This document shows, piece by piece, positions 8,182-16,268 of a DNA stretch of 43,569 nt. The notes beneath the pieces were generated by a model that was not told where the DNA came from, did no database searches, and worked only from the letters and a program-made list of their open reading frames with translations. A program made the position numbers and the translations under genes. Origin of the DNA: Actinomycetota bacterium (GTDB taxonomy: Bacteria; Actinomycetota; Acidimicrobiia; Acidimicrobiales; Ilumatobacteraceae); contig JAQCJO010000008.1 of NCBI GenBank assembly GCA_027592925.1, forward strand, positions 1 through 43,569, given 5' to 3'. The first letter of the stretch is position 1, and every line of letters starts with the position of its first letter.

Positions 8182-10113
8182 ATGAATCGCGAACAATCAC
8201 TGAGGTATCTGCCAGGCCTTGACGGTCTGCGCGCGGTTGCGGTGATCGCTGTGATTTTGTATCACGCCAATAAGAGTTGGCTGAGTGGCGGCTTCCTCGG
8301 CGTTGAAGTATTTTTTGTCATCAGCGGTTATTTGATCACAATGCTGCTGATCAATGAGTCGCAGGAAAATGGAAAGATCAATTTCAGAGCTTTCTGGATG
8401 CGTCGCGCGCGAAGGTTGTTGCCTGCATTATGGACTCTTTTGATTGGTGTCACCACGTATTGCGCATTGTTCGAGCGCGACACGCTTGGAAACCTGCGCG
8501 GAGATGTGGTGGCTGCATTTGTGTACGGCTTCAACTGGTTTCAGATCTGGGTTGGCACCTCATATTTCAGCGCATTTGGTTTTGTGCCGCTTCGACACCT
8601 GTGGTCGCTGGCGGTTGAAGAACAGTTTTATTTGGTGTGGCCGGTATTGATCGCGGTTGTGCTCAAGGTTTTTGGCCGCAGACCGTTGCTGTTAGGGGCT
8701 CTGTTTTTTGCCGCGTCCATTGCGGTATCCATCTATGTTGCGAAAACGTTTGAGCCTGGTGCGAATGGTTCGGTGCTCGAAACCCCGGATCACTACGTTG
8801 CACTCTTCGGACACGCTGTTTCGAAAGTTGATTTTTTATTTTTGGGAACGCTTGGAAGATCGGGTGGTTTGCTGATTGGCTCGGCACTTGCTTTTTGGTG
8901 GAAGCCCTCAATGTTTCATAGCGATCACCCAACGTCAGAGCGCCACATTGTGTCTGTTGTTGGTTGGGTGGGCGTACTTGGGCTTGGCGCAATGTTGTGG
9001 AGTTTTCACGATGTCGTTGAAGGTGGTGCCGACGGTGGCACCAGTGGCTACGCGCCGTTATTCCAGGGCGGTTTTCTTCTCGTCGGGCTTGCCAGCATCG
9101 CAATCATCGCTGCCGCTGTGCACCCTCACACATTGTTAGCAAAACGAGTCCTTGGCAACCCAGTATTGGTGTACATCGGTCAGCGGTCGTATGGCTTGTA
9201 CTTATTTCATTGGCCGATCTTTCAGTTTTATCGACAATTTGCCGGCAAAGGTCTCACCGTTATCGAGTTTGTTGTGCTGTTTGCACTTGCACTTGCCGTT
9301 ACCGAAGTTTCGTATCGGTTCATTGAGATGCCAGTGCGCTCTGGAGGCCTTCGTGAAGCGTGGGGCAAGTTCCGCCATTCACGACTCGAGTCGGACAGAG
9401 AAAAACGTCAGGGCATTATTGCCATTGGCGTTGTTGTCGCAGTCGTGCCGATTTTTGCATTAGTAAGTCTCGCAACTGCACAAGTCAAGTTGGACGACAT
9501 CGGTCAGAGCCTTGCCGACGGAGAGAGCAGTGTTGTCAATGTGATGACAAGTACAACGGTTGCCGTTTCGACGATAACTACGATGCCTGGTGCAGCCGGT
9601 GTTGCAGGCACCGTTGTGCCTTCGCCATCGACAACAACGCTTGATGGACAGGTCATCGAGATCATTGCCATTGGCGACTCGGTGATGCTGGGTGCTGCCA
9701 ATGTGCTGACAGAACGTGGAATCACGGTGGACGCGCTGAAGAGCAGACCGTTTCGTCAGGCACTCGAGATTGGTAACTACCTCAAGTCGGTAAACCGGCT
9801 TGGCGAGATTGTGATTATTCACCTCGGCACAAATAACTATGTTGATCAAAAAACGCTGGACGACATCATGGTTCCTTTGTCCGATGTGGACACCGTTGTG
9901 TTTGTGACAAATCATGTGCCAAGCAAAAAATGGCAAGACCCAAACAATGTGTTGATGCGGGCAATGCCAGACAAATACGGCAACGTCAGGATCCTTGACT
10001 GGTACACAATTGCAGTAGCACATCCAGAATATTTGTACGGAGACAAAATTCACCTCAACCCAGAAGGTCGGGCCGTATATGCCGACCTGATCATGCAAGC
10101 AATAGGAAAGTAG
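8182..10113 (+). CDS. OafA/YrhL-type acyltransferase 3 with C-terminal SGNH domain
   Basis: A 643-residue integral membrane O-acyltransferase. The N-terminus has the acyltransferase-3 signature [20 protein letters not shown] and FFVISGYLI, followed by about ten membrane segments up to roughly residue 430. A Ser/Thr-rich linker (about 450-490, [16 protein letters not shown]) leads to a periplasm-facing SGNH hydrolase domain with GDSVM (block I Ser), HLGTNN (block III) and DKIHLNPEG (block V Asp/His). Family members acetylate cell-wall glycans, O-antigen or exopolysaccharide. It sits between sucD and mdh with 3- and 10-nt gaps, so it is probably co-transcribed with TCA-cycle genes, which is unusual. 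Confidence 0.92.
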   Translation: MNREQSLRYLPGLDGLRAVAVIAVILYHANKSWLSGGFLGVEVFFVISGYLITMLLINESQENGKINFRAFWMRRARRLLPALWTLLIGVTTYCALFERDTLGNLRGDVVAAFVYGFNWFQIWVGTSYFSAFGFVPLRHLWSLAVEEQFYLVWPVLIAVVLKVFGRRPLLLGALFFAASIAVSIYVAKTFEPGANGSVLETPDHYVALFGHAVSKVDFLFLGTLGRSGGLLIGSALAFWWKPSMFHSDHPTSERHIVSVVGWVGVLGLGAMLWSFHDVVEGGADGGTSGYAPLFQGGFLLVGLASIAIIAAAVHPHTLLAKRVLGNPVLVYIGQRSYGLYLFHWPIFQFYRQFAGKGLTVIEFVVLFALALAVTEVSYRFIEMPVRSGGLREAWGKFRHSRLESDREKRQGIIAIGVVVAVVPIFALVSLATAQVKLDDIGQSLADGESSVVNVMTSTTVAVSTITTMPGAAGVAGTVVPSPSTTTLDGQVIEIIAIGDSVMLGAANVLTERGITVDALKSRPFRQALEIGNYLKSVNRLGEIVIIHLGTNNYVDQKTLDDIMVPLSDVDTVVFVTNHVPSKKWQDPNNVLMRAMPDKYGNVRILDWYTIAVAHPEYLYGDKIHLNPEGRAVYADLIMQAIGK

Positions 10114-10123
10114 TGTTCCAGTC

Positions 10124-11122
10124 ATGACATCTTCAGCAACATCACCAGTACGAGTAACTGTTACCGGAGCAGCCGGACAAATTGGATACAGCCTGCTGTT
10201 TCGCATCGCTTCGGGCGCAATGCTTGGTGCTGATACTCCAGTGATTTTGCAATTGCTTGAAGTAACTCCTGCACTTGGTGCGCTAGGCGGAGTGAAAATG
10301 GAGTTGGACGACTGTGCGTTTCCAAACCTCGTCGACGTAGTGATGACCGACGACCCAAACATTGCATTTGGTGACACCGATATTGCCTTGCTTGTTGGTG
10401 CGATGCCACGCAAGGAAGGTATGGAGCGCAGCGATTTGTTGTCGGCAAACGGCGGCATTTTCAAGCCACAAGGTGCGGCCATTAGTGCCAATGCCAAAAA
10501 GAACATCAAGGTGTTGGTCGTGGGTAACCCAGCCAACACCAATGCCGCAATCGCTATGCATAACGCCAAGAACATTGACCCACGTCAGTTCACGGCCATG
10601 ACCCGCCTCGACCACAACCGTGCGATCAGCCAACTGGCACAACGCGTTGGGCGCCCAGTTTCATCAATTAAAAAGATGACGATCTGGGGTAATCATTCGA
10701 CGACACAGTATCCAGACTTGTTTCATTGCGAAGTTGATGGCAAGAATGCTGCACAACTCGTCAATGATCAGACATGGGTTGAAGAAACGTATATTCCAAC
10801 CGTCGCCAAGCGCGGTGCTGCAGTGATCAAGGCTCGCGGATCTTCGTCGGCAGCAAGTGCAGCGAATGCGGCAGTAGACCATATTCGTTCATGGGTATTG
10901 GGTACGCCGGCTGGCGACTGGGTTTCTATGTCGGTGCCATCCGACGGTAGCTACGGCGTACCGCAAGGCGTGATGTCATCGTTTCCTTGCGTTTGCGAAA
11001 ACGGTGAGTACAAAATTGTGCAAGGCCTCGAGATTGACGCGTTTAGCCGCGCGCGGATAGATGCCTCTGTTGCCGAACTCATCGAAGAGCGCGATGCTGT
11101 ACGTGAACTTGGCTTGATCTGA
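10124..11122 (+). CDS. mdh: Malate dehydrogenase
   Basis: A 332-residue NAD(P)-dependent malate dehydrogenase of the cytosolic/plant type. The nucleotide-binding loop is [17 protein letters not shown] near residue 12. The mobile active-site loop has [13 protein letters not shown], then VGNPANTNA, the TRLDHNRA segment, and IWGNHS with the catalytic His. Converts malate and oxaloacetate. Last gene of the B12-domain/sucCD/acyltransferase/mdh run; the M23 peptidase converges with 8 nt between stops. Confidence 0.97.
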   Translation: MTSSATSPVRVTVTGAAGQIGYSLLFRIASGAMLGADTPVILQLLEVTPALGALGGVKMELDDCAFPNLVDVVMTDDPNIAFGDTDIALLVGAMPRKEGMERSDLLSANGGIFKPQGAAISANAKKNIKVLVVGNPANTNAAIAMHNAKNIDPRQFTAMTRLDHNRAISQLAQRVGRPVSSIKKMTIWGNHSTTQYPDLFHCEVDGKNAAQLVNDQTWVEETYIPTVAKRGAAVIKARGSSSAASAANAAVDHIRSWVLGTPAGDWVSMSVPSDGSYGVPQGVMSSFPCVCENGEYKIVQGLEIDAFSRARIDASVAELIEERDAVRELGLI

Positions 11123-11130
11123 AACTTGGT

Positions 11131-11793
11131 TTAGCCCGAGGTTTGGGGAAATGCTGCTCTGGTGTCGGCACGCGAGCGAGTGCAACCAAGTGGGTCTTGT
11201 TTTACTAGTTTTTTCAACTCCCTAGTGGGGGAGAGTTGTCGTCCCGCACGCCACGCATTCAAATATTTTTGTGGCCAAATCTCACCCCGCAACAAAAATG
11301 CCTCGACTACAGGACACACACGTGACATTCCTAAATGTGTGTGGCACCTGGTGACGCGGGCATTACCCGATGAGCCCACGACGCCAATCCAATCGCCAGC
11401 ACTGACTCGCTGACCTCTCGCCACTTTTACTCTGCCGAGGTGGGCGAAGTAGTAGCGCACGTTGTCGTCTCCAACAAGGGTGATCGTCTTGCCGCCGCGG
11501 GTACCAAGAGCATCAATTTCTTTCACCCATTTGTCAATCCTGCGCGTTTGGGTGATCGTGCCTGCAGTTGGTGCGAGCACACGGGCGTAACAACCCTCTA
11601 CATCGACAGCAGGGTAGTCAATGTGGTCGCGTGGATAGTTGACTGCAACTTTAGAGAATGGAAAAACATAGAGTACAGGAGACTCATCGTCAGCGACCAG
11701 ACTCTGCGCAGGAATCAGGAGCGTGAAAATTGCGACAATTGCTACAGTTATTTTCGCTTTATAAATCTTGTTGATGCATGGCTTCAAGCGCAT
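11131..11793 (-). CDS. Secreted M23 family metallopeptidase
   Basis: A 220-residue protein with an N-terminal signal peptide or anchor (about residues 12-33, ITVAIVAIFTLLIPAQSLVAD). The LytM-type domain includes HIDYPAVDV (first metal-ligand region, H and D), VLAPTAGTI, YYFAHLGRV, VSAGDWIGVVGSSGNA and the HxH zinc motif in CHTHLGMS. It should act on peptidoglycan cross-links or as a regulator of amidases. A TACGAT hexamer lies 7 nt before the ATG, close to the leaderless geometry seen elsewhere here. Divergent from the nucleoside hydrolase with 44 nt between starts. Confidence 0.88.
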   Translation of the reverse strand: MRLKPCINKIYKAKITVAIVAIFTLLIPAQSLVADDESPVLYVFPFSKVAVNYPRDHIDYPAVDVEGCYARVLAPTAGTITQTRRIDKWVKEIDALGTRGGKTITLVGDDNVRYYFAHLGRVKVARGQRVSAGDWIGVVGSSGNARVTRCHTHLGMSRVCPVVEAFLLRGEIWPQKYLNAWRAGRQLSPTRELKKLVKQDPLGCTRSRADTRAAFPQTSG

Positions 11794-11825
11794 ACTTGCG
11801 ATCGTAGTGTGGCGGCGCCAAATGT

Positions 11826-11837
11826 TACGGTTGATCT
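11826..11837 (+). promoter_or_regulatory. Leaderless-type -10 before nucleoside hydrolase
   Basis: TACGGT at 11826-11831 is followed by exactly 6 nt and then the ATG at 11838. No Shine-Dalgarno is visible. Fits the TAnnnT-N6-start pattern repeated in this window. Confidence 0.45.
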
Positions 11838-12770
11838 ATGAAGAGAAAATTTTTTATCGATACAGACACCGCAAGTGATGATGCTGTTGCTCTGATCATC
11901 GCGCTGCGCCACGGCGATATAGATGTGGTTGGCATTGGTGTAGTCGCCGGCAATGTGCCACTTGAGATGGGTGTACAAAATGCTTTGTACACACGCGAAT
12001 TGTGCGGGTCAAGCGCACCTGTTTATGTTGGTGCAGCCAAGCCACTTGTGCGAGAGCTGCGTACCGCGCAGTTTGTGCACGGCACGGATGGCATGGGGGA
12101 TATCGGACTTGACCTCAAGGGAAGACAGCCAAATGTTGGTGACGCAGTTGATGAATTGATTAAGGCGGCGCACGAGTTTGATGGAGTACTTGAACTGGTG
12201 ACGCTTGGACCGCTGACAAACATCGCACTCGCGCTAAAAAAAGATCTGAGCATTGCAACCAAGATCAAACGTTGTGTGGTGATGGGCGCAGTTGCCGACC
12301 ACATTGGCAATGTCACGCCCGTTGCAGAATTCAATATGTGGGTCGATCCAGAAGCCGTAGATGTGGTGTTGCAATCTGGAATGAACCTTGAGTTTGTTGG
12401 TTGGGACATCTCGCGTAAGTTTGCGGTGATCACACAAGCAGAGTCGGCAATGTTGCGGGCCATGGACACGCCATTTGCAACATTTACTATTGACATTCAA
12501 CGAGTGCTTGAAAAGTTTTGCGCAAACGAAACGCACCTTGCTGGATTTGACTTGCCGGATCCGATTGCCATCGCATACGCCATTAATTTGAGCGTGGCTG
12601 ATGAAGTGCGCGAGATGCACCTCGTTGTCGAAACTCAATCTGAAGCAACCGAAGGCATGGTGGTGATGGACACGCTTGGTGTATTGCATCAGACCCCGAA
12701 TGCGCTCGTAGTAACAAGCGCAAGACATGATGTGTTTATGTCGATGCTGATGGATGCGCTCGAAGTATGA
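11838..12770 (+). CDS. Nucleoside hydrolase (IUNH family)
   Basis: A 310-residue inosine-uridine-type nucleoside hydrolase that cleaves ribonucleosides to free base and ribose. The N-terminal Ca2+/ribose-binding motif is DTDTASDDA, a variant of the usual DTDPGxDDA. The family's VTLGPLTNIALAL and C-terminal DPIAIAYAI (metal-binding Asp) are present, as is EFNMWVDPEA. Its stop overlaps the asparaginase start (ATGA, 12767-12770), so the two are translationally coupled and may both recover nitrogen compounds. Base specificity cannot be read from sequence. Confidence 0.93.
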   Translation: MKRKFFIDTDTASDDAVALIIALRHGDIDVVGIGVVAGNVPLEMGVQNALYTRELCGSSAPVYVGAAKPLVRELRTAQFVHGTDGMGDIGLDLKGRQPNVGDAVDELIKAAHEFDGVLELVTLGPLTNIALALKKDLSIATKIKRCVVMGAVADHIGNVTPVAEFNMWVDPEAVDVVLQSGMNLEFVGWDISRKFAVITQAESAMLRAMDTPFATFTIDIQRVLEKFCANETHLAGFDLPDPIAIAYAINLSVADEVREMHLVVETQSEATEGMVVMDTLGVLHQTPNALVVTSARHDVFMSMLMDALEV

Positions 12771-13744
12771 GCCAGCATTCTCCGCTCAATCAGGCATTCG
12801 TGCAATTGGGTGTCACTACTCGAAATGGACATGACGAGTCGATGCACTACGGGGCAGTGGTTGGTTTAGGGCGAGACGGGTCGATTGAGTTTGCCCTTGG
12901 CGACCCAACCACAATCGTGTATCCGCGGTCGTCTACTAAACCAATTCAGGCAACAGCCATGGTGGCAAGCGGACTCAACTTGCCTCCACGCTTGTTGGCG
13001 CTTGTGTGCGCAAGCCACGACGGGTCGCCAATGCATCTTGTTGCCGCACGCGAAATCTTGGCAACGGCCGGTTTAACCGAAGATGATCTGGGTAACACCA
13101 AGGACTATCCGCTCGATAATGCTGCTGCTGCAGAGGTGTTGCGCGGTGGCGGAGTGAAAACAAAGTTGCAAATGAACTGTTCGGGTAAGCACTCTGGCAT
13201 GCTGGCCACGTGCGTGCATAACAACTGGTCACATGACGAGAGCTATTTAAGCGAGTCACACCCATTGCAACAGTGCATTACGCAGATGGTGCCAGAGTTG
13301 AGCGGCGAAGAAGCGGCATTCATTGGCATCGACGGTTGTGGTGCGCCAGCACACGCCATGTCGCTCACTGCGCTTGCGCGCGTTTTTCGCACCGTGGTCA
13401 TGTCGGATCCAACAAGTGCGCCGGGCAAAGTTGCCCATGCAATGCGCAGTCATCCAGAGATGGTGGGTGGTCCAACTCGCGACGTCACATTGCTGATGCA
13501 AGGCGTGCCAGGGCTGCTTGGAAAAGATGGCGCAGAAGGTGTATTTGCGGTTGCGATGCCCGATGGGCGAGCAGTTGCACTCAAGATCGCAGACGGAGCA
13601 AATCGCGCGCGACCACCAATGATGAAAGCAGCGTTAGAAGCGCTTGGTATCGACACATCGCGAGTAGATCCGAAAGCCTTTGACTCAACGATCTATGGAC
13701 ACGGCAAGCCAGTTGGCAATGTGCGCATTACCGCAAAGTTGTGA
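12767..13744 (+). CDS. Asparaginase (pfam06089, L-asparaginase II family)
   Basis: A 325-residue member of the Rhizobium-type L-asparaginase II family, unrelated to the E. coli AnsA/AnsB fold. Recognisable segments are PRSSTKPIQATAMV, ASHDGSPMHL, MNCSGKHSGMLATC and GIDGCGAPAHAM, which hold the conserved Ser/Lys/Cys residues. It would release ammonium from asparagine. ATG start within the upstream stop (ATGA). A perfect AT-rich palindrome begins 1 nt after its stop codon. Confidence 0.93.
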   Translation: MSQHSPLNQAFVQLGVTTRNGHDESMHYGAVVGLGRDGSIEFALGDPTTIVYPRSSTKPIQATAMVASGLNLPPRLLALVCASHDGSPMHLVAAREILATAGLTEDDLGNTKDYPLDNAAAAEVLRGGGVKTKLQMNCSGKHSGMLATCVHNNWSHDESYLSESHPLQQCITQMVPELSGEEAAFIGIDGCGAPAHAMSLTALARVFRTVVMSDPTSAPGKVAHAMRSHPEMVGGPTRDVTLLMQGVPGLLGKDGAEGVFAVAMPDGRAVALKIADGANRARPPMMKAALEALGIDTSRVDPKAFDSTIYGHGKPVGNVRITAKL

Positions 13745-13745
13745 C

Positions 13746-13765
13746 TAGTTAATAACTATTAACTA
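13746..13765. repeat. AT-rich perfect palindrome between convergent asparaginase and aminotransferase genes
   Basis: TAGTTAATA (13746-13754), a 2-nt centre, then TATTAACTA (13757-13765), a perfect 9-2-9 inverted repeat. It fills the 18-nt convergent gap and includes the aminotransferase stop codon. A weak bidirectional terminator or a protein-binding site are both possible. Confidence 0.7.
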
Positions 13766-15112
13766 ACCCTCGTAATACGAGTCGGCAATTGTGAGCGCCT
13801 GATCGATGATTGCAATTCCCTCGCGCACTTCGTCTGGTGTTGCATTGCACGGTGGCACAACATGGGTGCGATTGAAATGCACGAATGGCCAAAGTCCGAG
13901 TTTTTTACACTCGGCTGCAAAGTCGGCCATTGGTTTGGCATCTGCACCTGAGGCATTAAACGGAACAAGGGGCTTGCGCGTTTCGCGATTACGTACGAGT
14001 TCAATTGCCCAAAAAACGCCTAGTCCGCGAACATCGCCGACTGATGGGTGATTTGCCTTGAGTTTTTCAAGTTCTGGACCGATGACATCGGTACCAAGCA
14101 TGCGAGCATTCTCAACAATCTTTTCTTCTTTAAAGATGTTGATAGATGCAACAGCAGCAGCACACGCAAGAGGGTGACCGCTGTAGGTGAGTCCGCCTGG
14201 ATATACGCGATCTTTAAACGAATCGGCAATCTTCTGGCTGATGATCACACCACCGAGCGGAATATAACCAGAGTTCACTCCTTTGGCAAAACAAATCAGG
14301 TCTGGTGTAACACTCCAGTGATTCACCGCAAACCATTCGCCGCAACGGCCAAAACCGGCCATCACTTCGTCACACATCATCACGATGCCATAACGATCGC
14401 ATATTTCGCGAACACCTTTGAGATAACCAGCGGGTGGAACCAAAATTCCATTCGTACCAATAACTGATTCAAGTCCAATCATCGCCACGGTATGTGGCCC
14501 TTCCACCATCAAGACTTCTTCTAAGTGCTGCAACGCACGTTGACACTCTTGCTCGTCGCTCGAAGAGTGAAATGCAGATCGGTATGGGTACGGGCCCCAA
14601 AACTTGACTGCACCCGATGCACCTGTCTCGTTTGGCCAACGGCGTGGGTCGCCAGTAAGCGCGATGGCGCCAGAGGTTGATCCGTGGTACGAACGATACA
14701 TTGTCAAACATTTGTGACGACCCGTGTGCAGTTTGCTCATGCGCACAGCATTTTCTGCTGCCTCTGCACCGCCGTTAGTAAAGAACACCATGTTGAGATC
14801 GCCAGGCGCGAGTTCGGTGATCAGGCGTGCAGCTTCGGAGCGAGACTCGTTAGCAAATGGGGGAGCAACCGTGCACAACTTGCCAGCTTGTTCTTGAATT
14901 GCTGCAACAAGTTTTGGATGTTGGTGACCAATGTTGAGGTTGACAAGTTGGCTTGAAAAGTCGAGGTACTTTTTGCCAGTCGAATCCCAGAAGTAACTGC
15001 CAAGTCCACCCGTGATTTCTACTGGGTTGAGCGTTCCTTGCGCAGACCACGAGTGAAATACGTGGGCGCGGTCGTCGAGATATGCCTGGGTCTTTGTTGC
15101 TTCAAGTGTCAT
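13763..15112 (-). CDS. Class III PLP-dependent aminotransferase (taurine-pyruvate aminotransferase-like)
   Basis: A 449-residue fold-type I, class III aminotransferase. Key features are NIGHQHPKLV, VFFTNGGAEAAENAVRM (phosphate-binding), YRSYHGST, MMCDEVMAGFGRCG (PLP-ring Asp) and ICFAKGVNSGY with the Schiff-base lysine near residue 285. The N-terminal half, with the LDFSSQLVN stretch, most resembles taurine- or omega-amino-acid:pyruvate aminotransferases, though annotation pipelines often call these aspartate aminotransferase family. The amino donor is therefore uncertain. A TAGGCT hexamer ends exactly 6 nt before the ATG. It converges on the asparaginase gene. Confidence 0.88.
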   Translation of the reverse strand: MTLEATKTQAYLDDRAHVFHSWSAQGTLNPVEITGGLGSYFWDSTGKKYLDFSSQLVNLNIGHQHPKLVAAIQEQAGKLCTVAPPFANESRSEAARLITELAPGDLNMVFFTNGGAEAAENAVRMSKLHTGRHKCLTMYRSYHGSTSGAIALTGDPRRWPNETGASGAVKFWGPYPYRSAFHSSSDEQECQRALQHLEEVLMVEGPHTVAMIGLESVIGTNGILVPPAGYLKGVREICDRYGIVMMCDEVMAGFGRCGEWFAVNHWSVTPDLICFAKGVNSGYIPLGGVIISQKIADSFKDRVYPGGLTYSGHPLACAAAVASINIFKEEKIVENARMLGTDVIGPELEKLKANHPSVGDVRGLGVFWAIELVRNRETRKPLVPFNASGADAKPMADFAAECKKLGLWPFVHFNRTHVVPPCNATPDEVREGIAIIDQALTIADSYYEG

Positions 15113-15124
15113 GACAACAGCCTA
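15113..15124 (-). promoter_or_regulatory. Leaderless-type -10 before aminotransferase
   Basis: On the minus strand TAGGCT (15119-15124) is followed by GTTGTC and the ATG ending at 15112. The spacing is identical to six other sites in the window. Confidence 0.45.
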
Positions 15125-15156
15125 ATCTGCGACTATTACAACGCTTACGATTCCTG

Positions 15157-15630
15157 TTAGTTGAGAGTTGCCACAACCCGCTTGTGTAATTGTGGCCATG
15201 CTCCAGCCAATCCGGCGTGCAGCGAAAAAGTCTCCACTTTGTCGAGCGTCACCCATTGCAGATCTTCCGATTCGGCATTAGCGGCGAATGCTCCCGCGTC
15301 GCTGTTGGTGTGTGCAATCACGGTGTCGTATCGCCACGGGCCATGGTTGTCGCTAAATACATCGCGCACCAGATAGTCATCACTATTAATGCCAGCTTCT
15401 TCTGCGGCTTCGCGGCCAGCGGCGGTTACAGAATCTTCGTGACTATCGAGTGCGCCTCCCGGCAGAGCCCACGTTCCGCCACCGTGTGTCCATGCAGCAC
15501 GCAGTTGTAACAACACGTGCGGCTCAGACATGTCGAGACGAATGAGCAACAGACCTGCAGCGCCATGGAGTCCCCAATGTTTATGACCGCATGAGCACAT
15601 CACCCATCCGTCGCCGTCTCGAAAAGCCAT
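15157..15630 (-). CDS. Nudix hydrolase
   Basis: A 157-residue Nudix protein with a perfect Nudix box, GALDSHEDSVTAAGREAAEEAGI (G-x5-E-x7-REUxEExGU, about residues 59-81), which binds Mg2+ and cleaves nucleoside diphosphates linked to another group. The N-terminus has a CSCGHKHWG segment often found in actinobacterial Nudix proteins and possibly metal-binding. It lies 3 nt downstream of the HNH gene on the same strand. Substrate is unknown; 8-oxo-dGTP or a nucleotide sugar are options. Confidence 0.92.
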   Translation of the reverse strand: MAFRDGDGWVMCSCGHKHWGLHGAAGLLLIRLDMSEPHVLLQLRAAWTHGGGTWALPGGALDSHEDSVTAAGREAAEEAGINSDDYLVRDVFSDNHGPWRYDTVIAHTNSDAGAFAANAESEDLQWVTLDKVETFSLHAGLAGAWPQLHKRVVATLN

Positions 15631-15633
15631 GAG

Positions 15634-16131
15634 TTAGATCGTAGTTTCGGTTTCGGCCTGAGCCTCAAGGCGAGCATTTGCTCGTGTAGTGGCACGCGCA
15701 GTTGCTTGAGCCGCAGTGATCTCGGCATGGTGAGCATGACATAACACTTCGAGACCGCCTCGACCTGTGGCATCTGGTTGCAAGTGGTGATGGCACCCTG
15801 GTCCGTAACCCTTGCCTTCACGAGGTTCGATGTGATTGACCTCGCAGTCGCGCCGCGCTGCGGTACAGCCAACACGGATGCAGTGGTATTTGGCTCGGCG
15901 CTTCGCGGACGATCGAGCAAATCGCCAGATGTGTTCGCGTTGCCAGGCGCGACCACACTTGTCTGAGCACCAAGTAGTGCGTCGCTTGCCCGTAATGATT
16001 TCGTTGCACCAGTGGCAGCGCCCGATTTCGCCTTGCCATTTGGTCAGTGAGCACGTGATGCGCTCGGCAACGAGCGGTGGCAACTCGAGTTTGTTAACTG
16101 CATGTTTCGTTTGCTTGCGTTGAGTAGCCAT
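15634..16131 (-). CDS. HNH-type nuclease-like protein with zinc-finger cysteines
   Basis: A 165-residue basic protein. The N-terminal half has a zinc-ribbon-like CHWC...CSDKCGRAWQREH pattern (about residues 39-67). The second half has CEVNHIEP, HHHLQPD and LCHAHHAEITAAQA, the H-N-H arrangement of HNH endonucleases. The C-terminus is Ala/Thr/Arg-rich and low in complexity. No integrase or restriction partner is adjacent, so a defence role is not supported. It is upstream of the Nudix gene (3-nt gap) and divergent from amt. Confidence 0.8.
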   Translation of the reverse strand: MATQRKQTKHAVNKLELPPLVAERITCSLTKWQGEIGRCHWCNEIITGKRRTTWCSDKCGRAWQREHIWRFARSSAKRRAKYHCIRVGCTAARRDCEVNHIEPREGKGYGPGCHHHLQPDATGRGGLEVLCHAHHAEITAAQATARATTRANARLEAQAETETTI

Positions 16132-16146
16132 GGGCGTTTACAAACA

Positions 16147-16184
16147 ATAACGCTCCCGAAACATTGTGTAGATGCTTTGGAAAT
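16147..16184 (+). promoter_or_regulatory. Candidate GlnR-binding site upstream of amt
   Basis: Four 5-mers in perfect 5-6-5-6-5-6-5 spacing: ATAAC (16147-16151), GAAAC (16158-16162), TAGAT (16169-16173) and GAAAT (16180-16184). The actinobacterial GlnR operator is a repeat of GTnAC-n6-GAAAC half-site pairs. The two b-sites match 5/5 and 4/5, the first a-site matches well, and the second a-site is weak. It lies 85 nt before the amt ATG in the HNH/amt divergent region. Confidence 0.45.
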
Positions 16185-16268
16185 GTTTTTGGCCTAACTT
16201 GCCATGCAGTTGGTTTGCAGCGTGGCCTCCAACAAATATGCACATTCAAAATGTCTATTGGAGGCAAC

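Noticed and set aside
9460-10575. 371-aa minus-strand ORF
   Set aside because: Shadow of the acyltransferase and mdh genes; its translation is Cys/His-rich with no family pattern.
15634-16131. HNH gene as part of a defence or mobile system
   Set aside because: No restriction, integrase, terminase or Cas partner nearby; neighbours are Nudix and amt.
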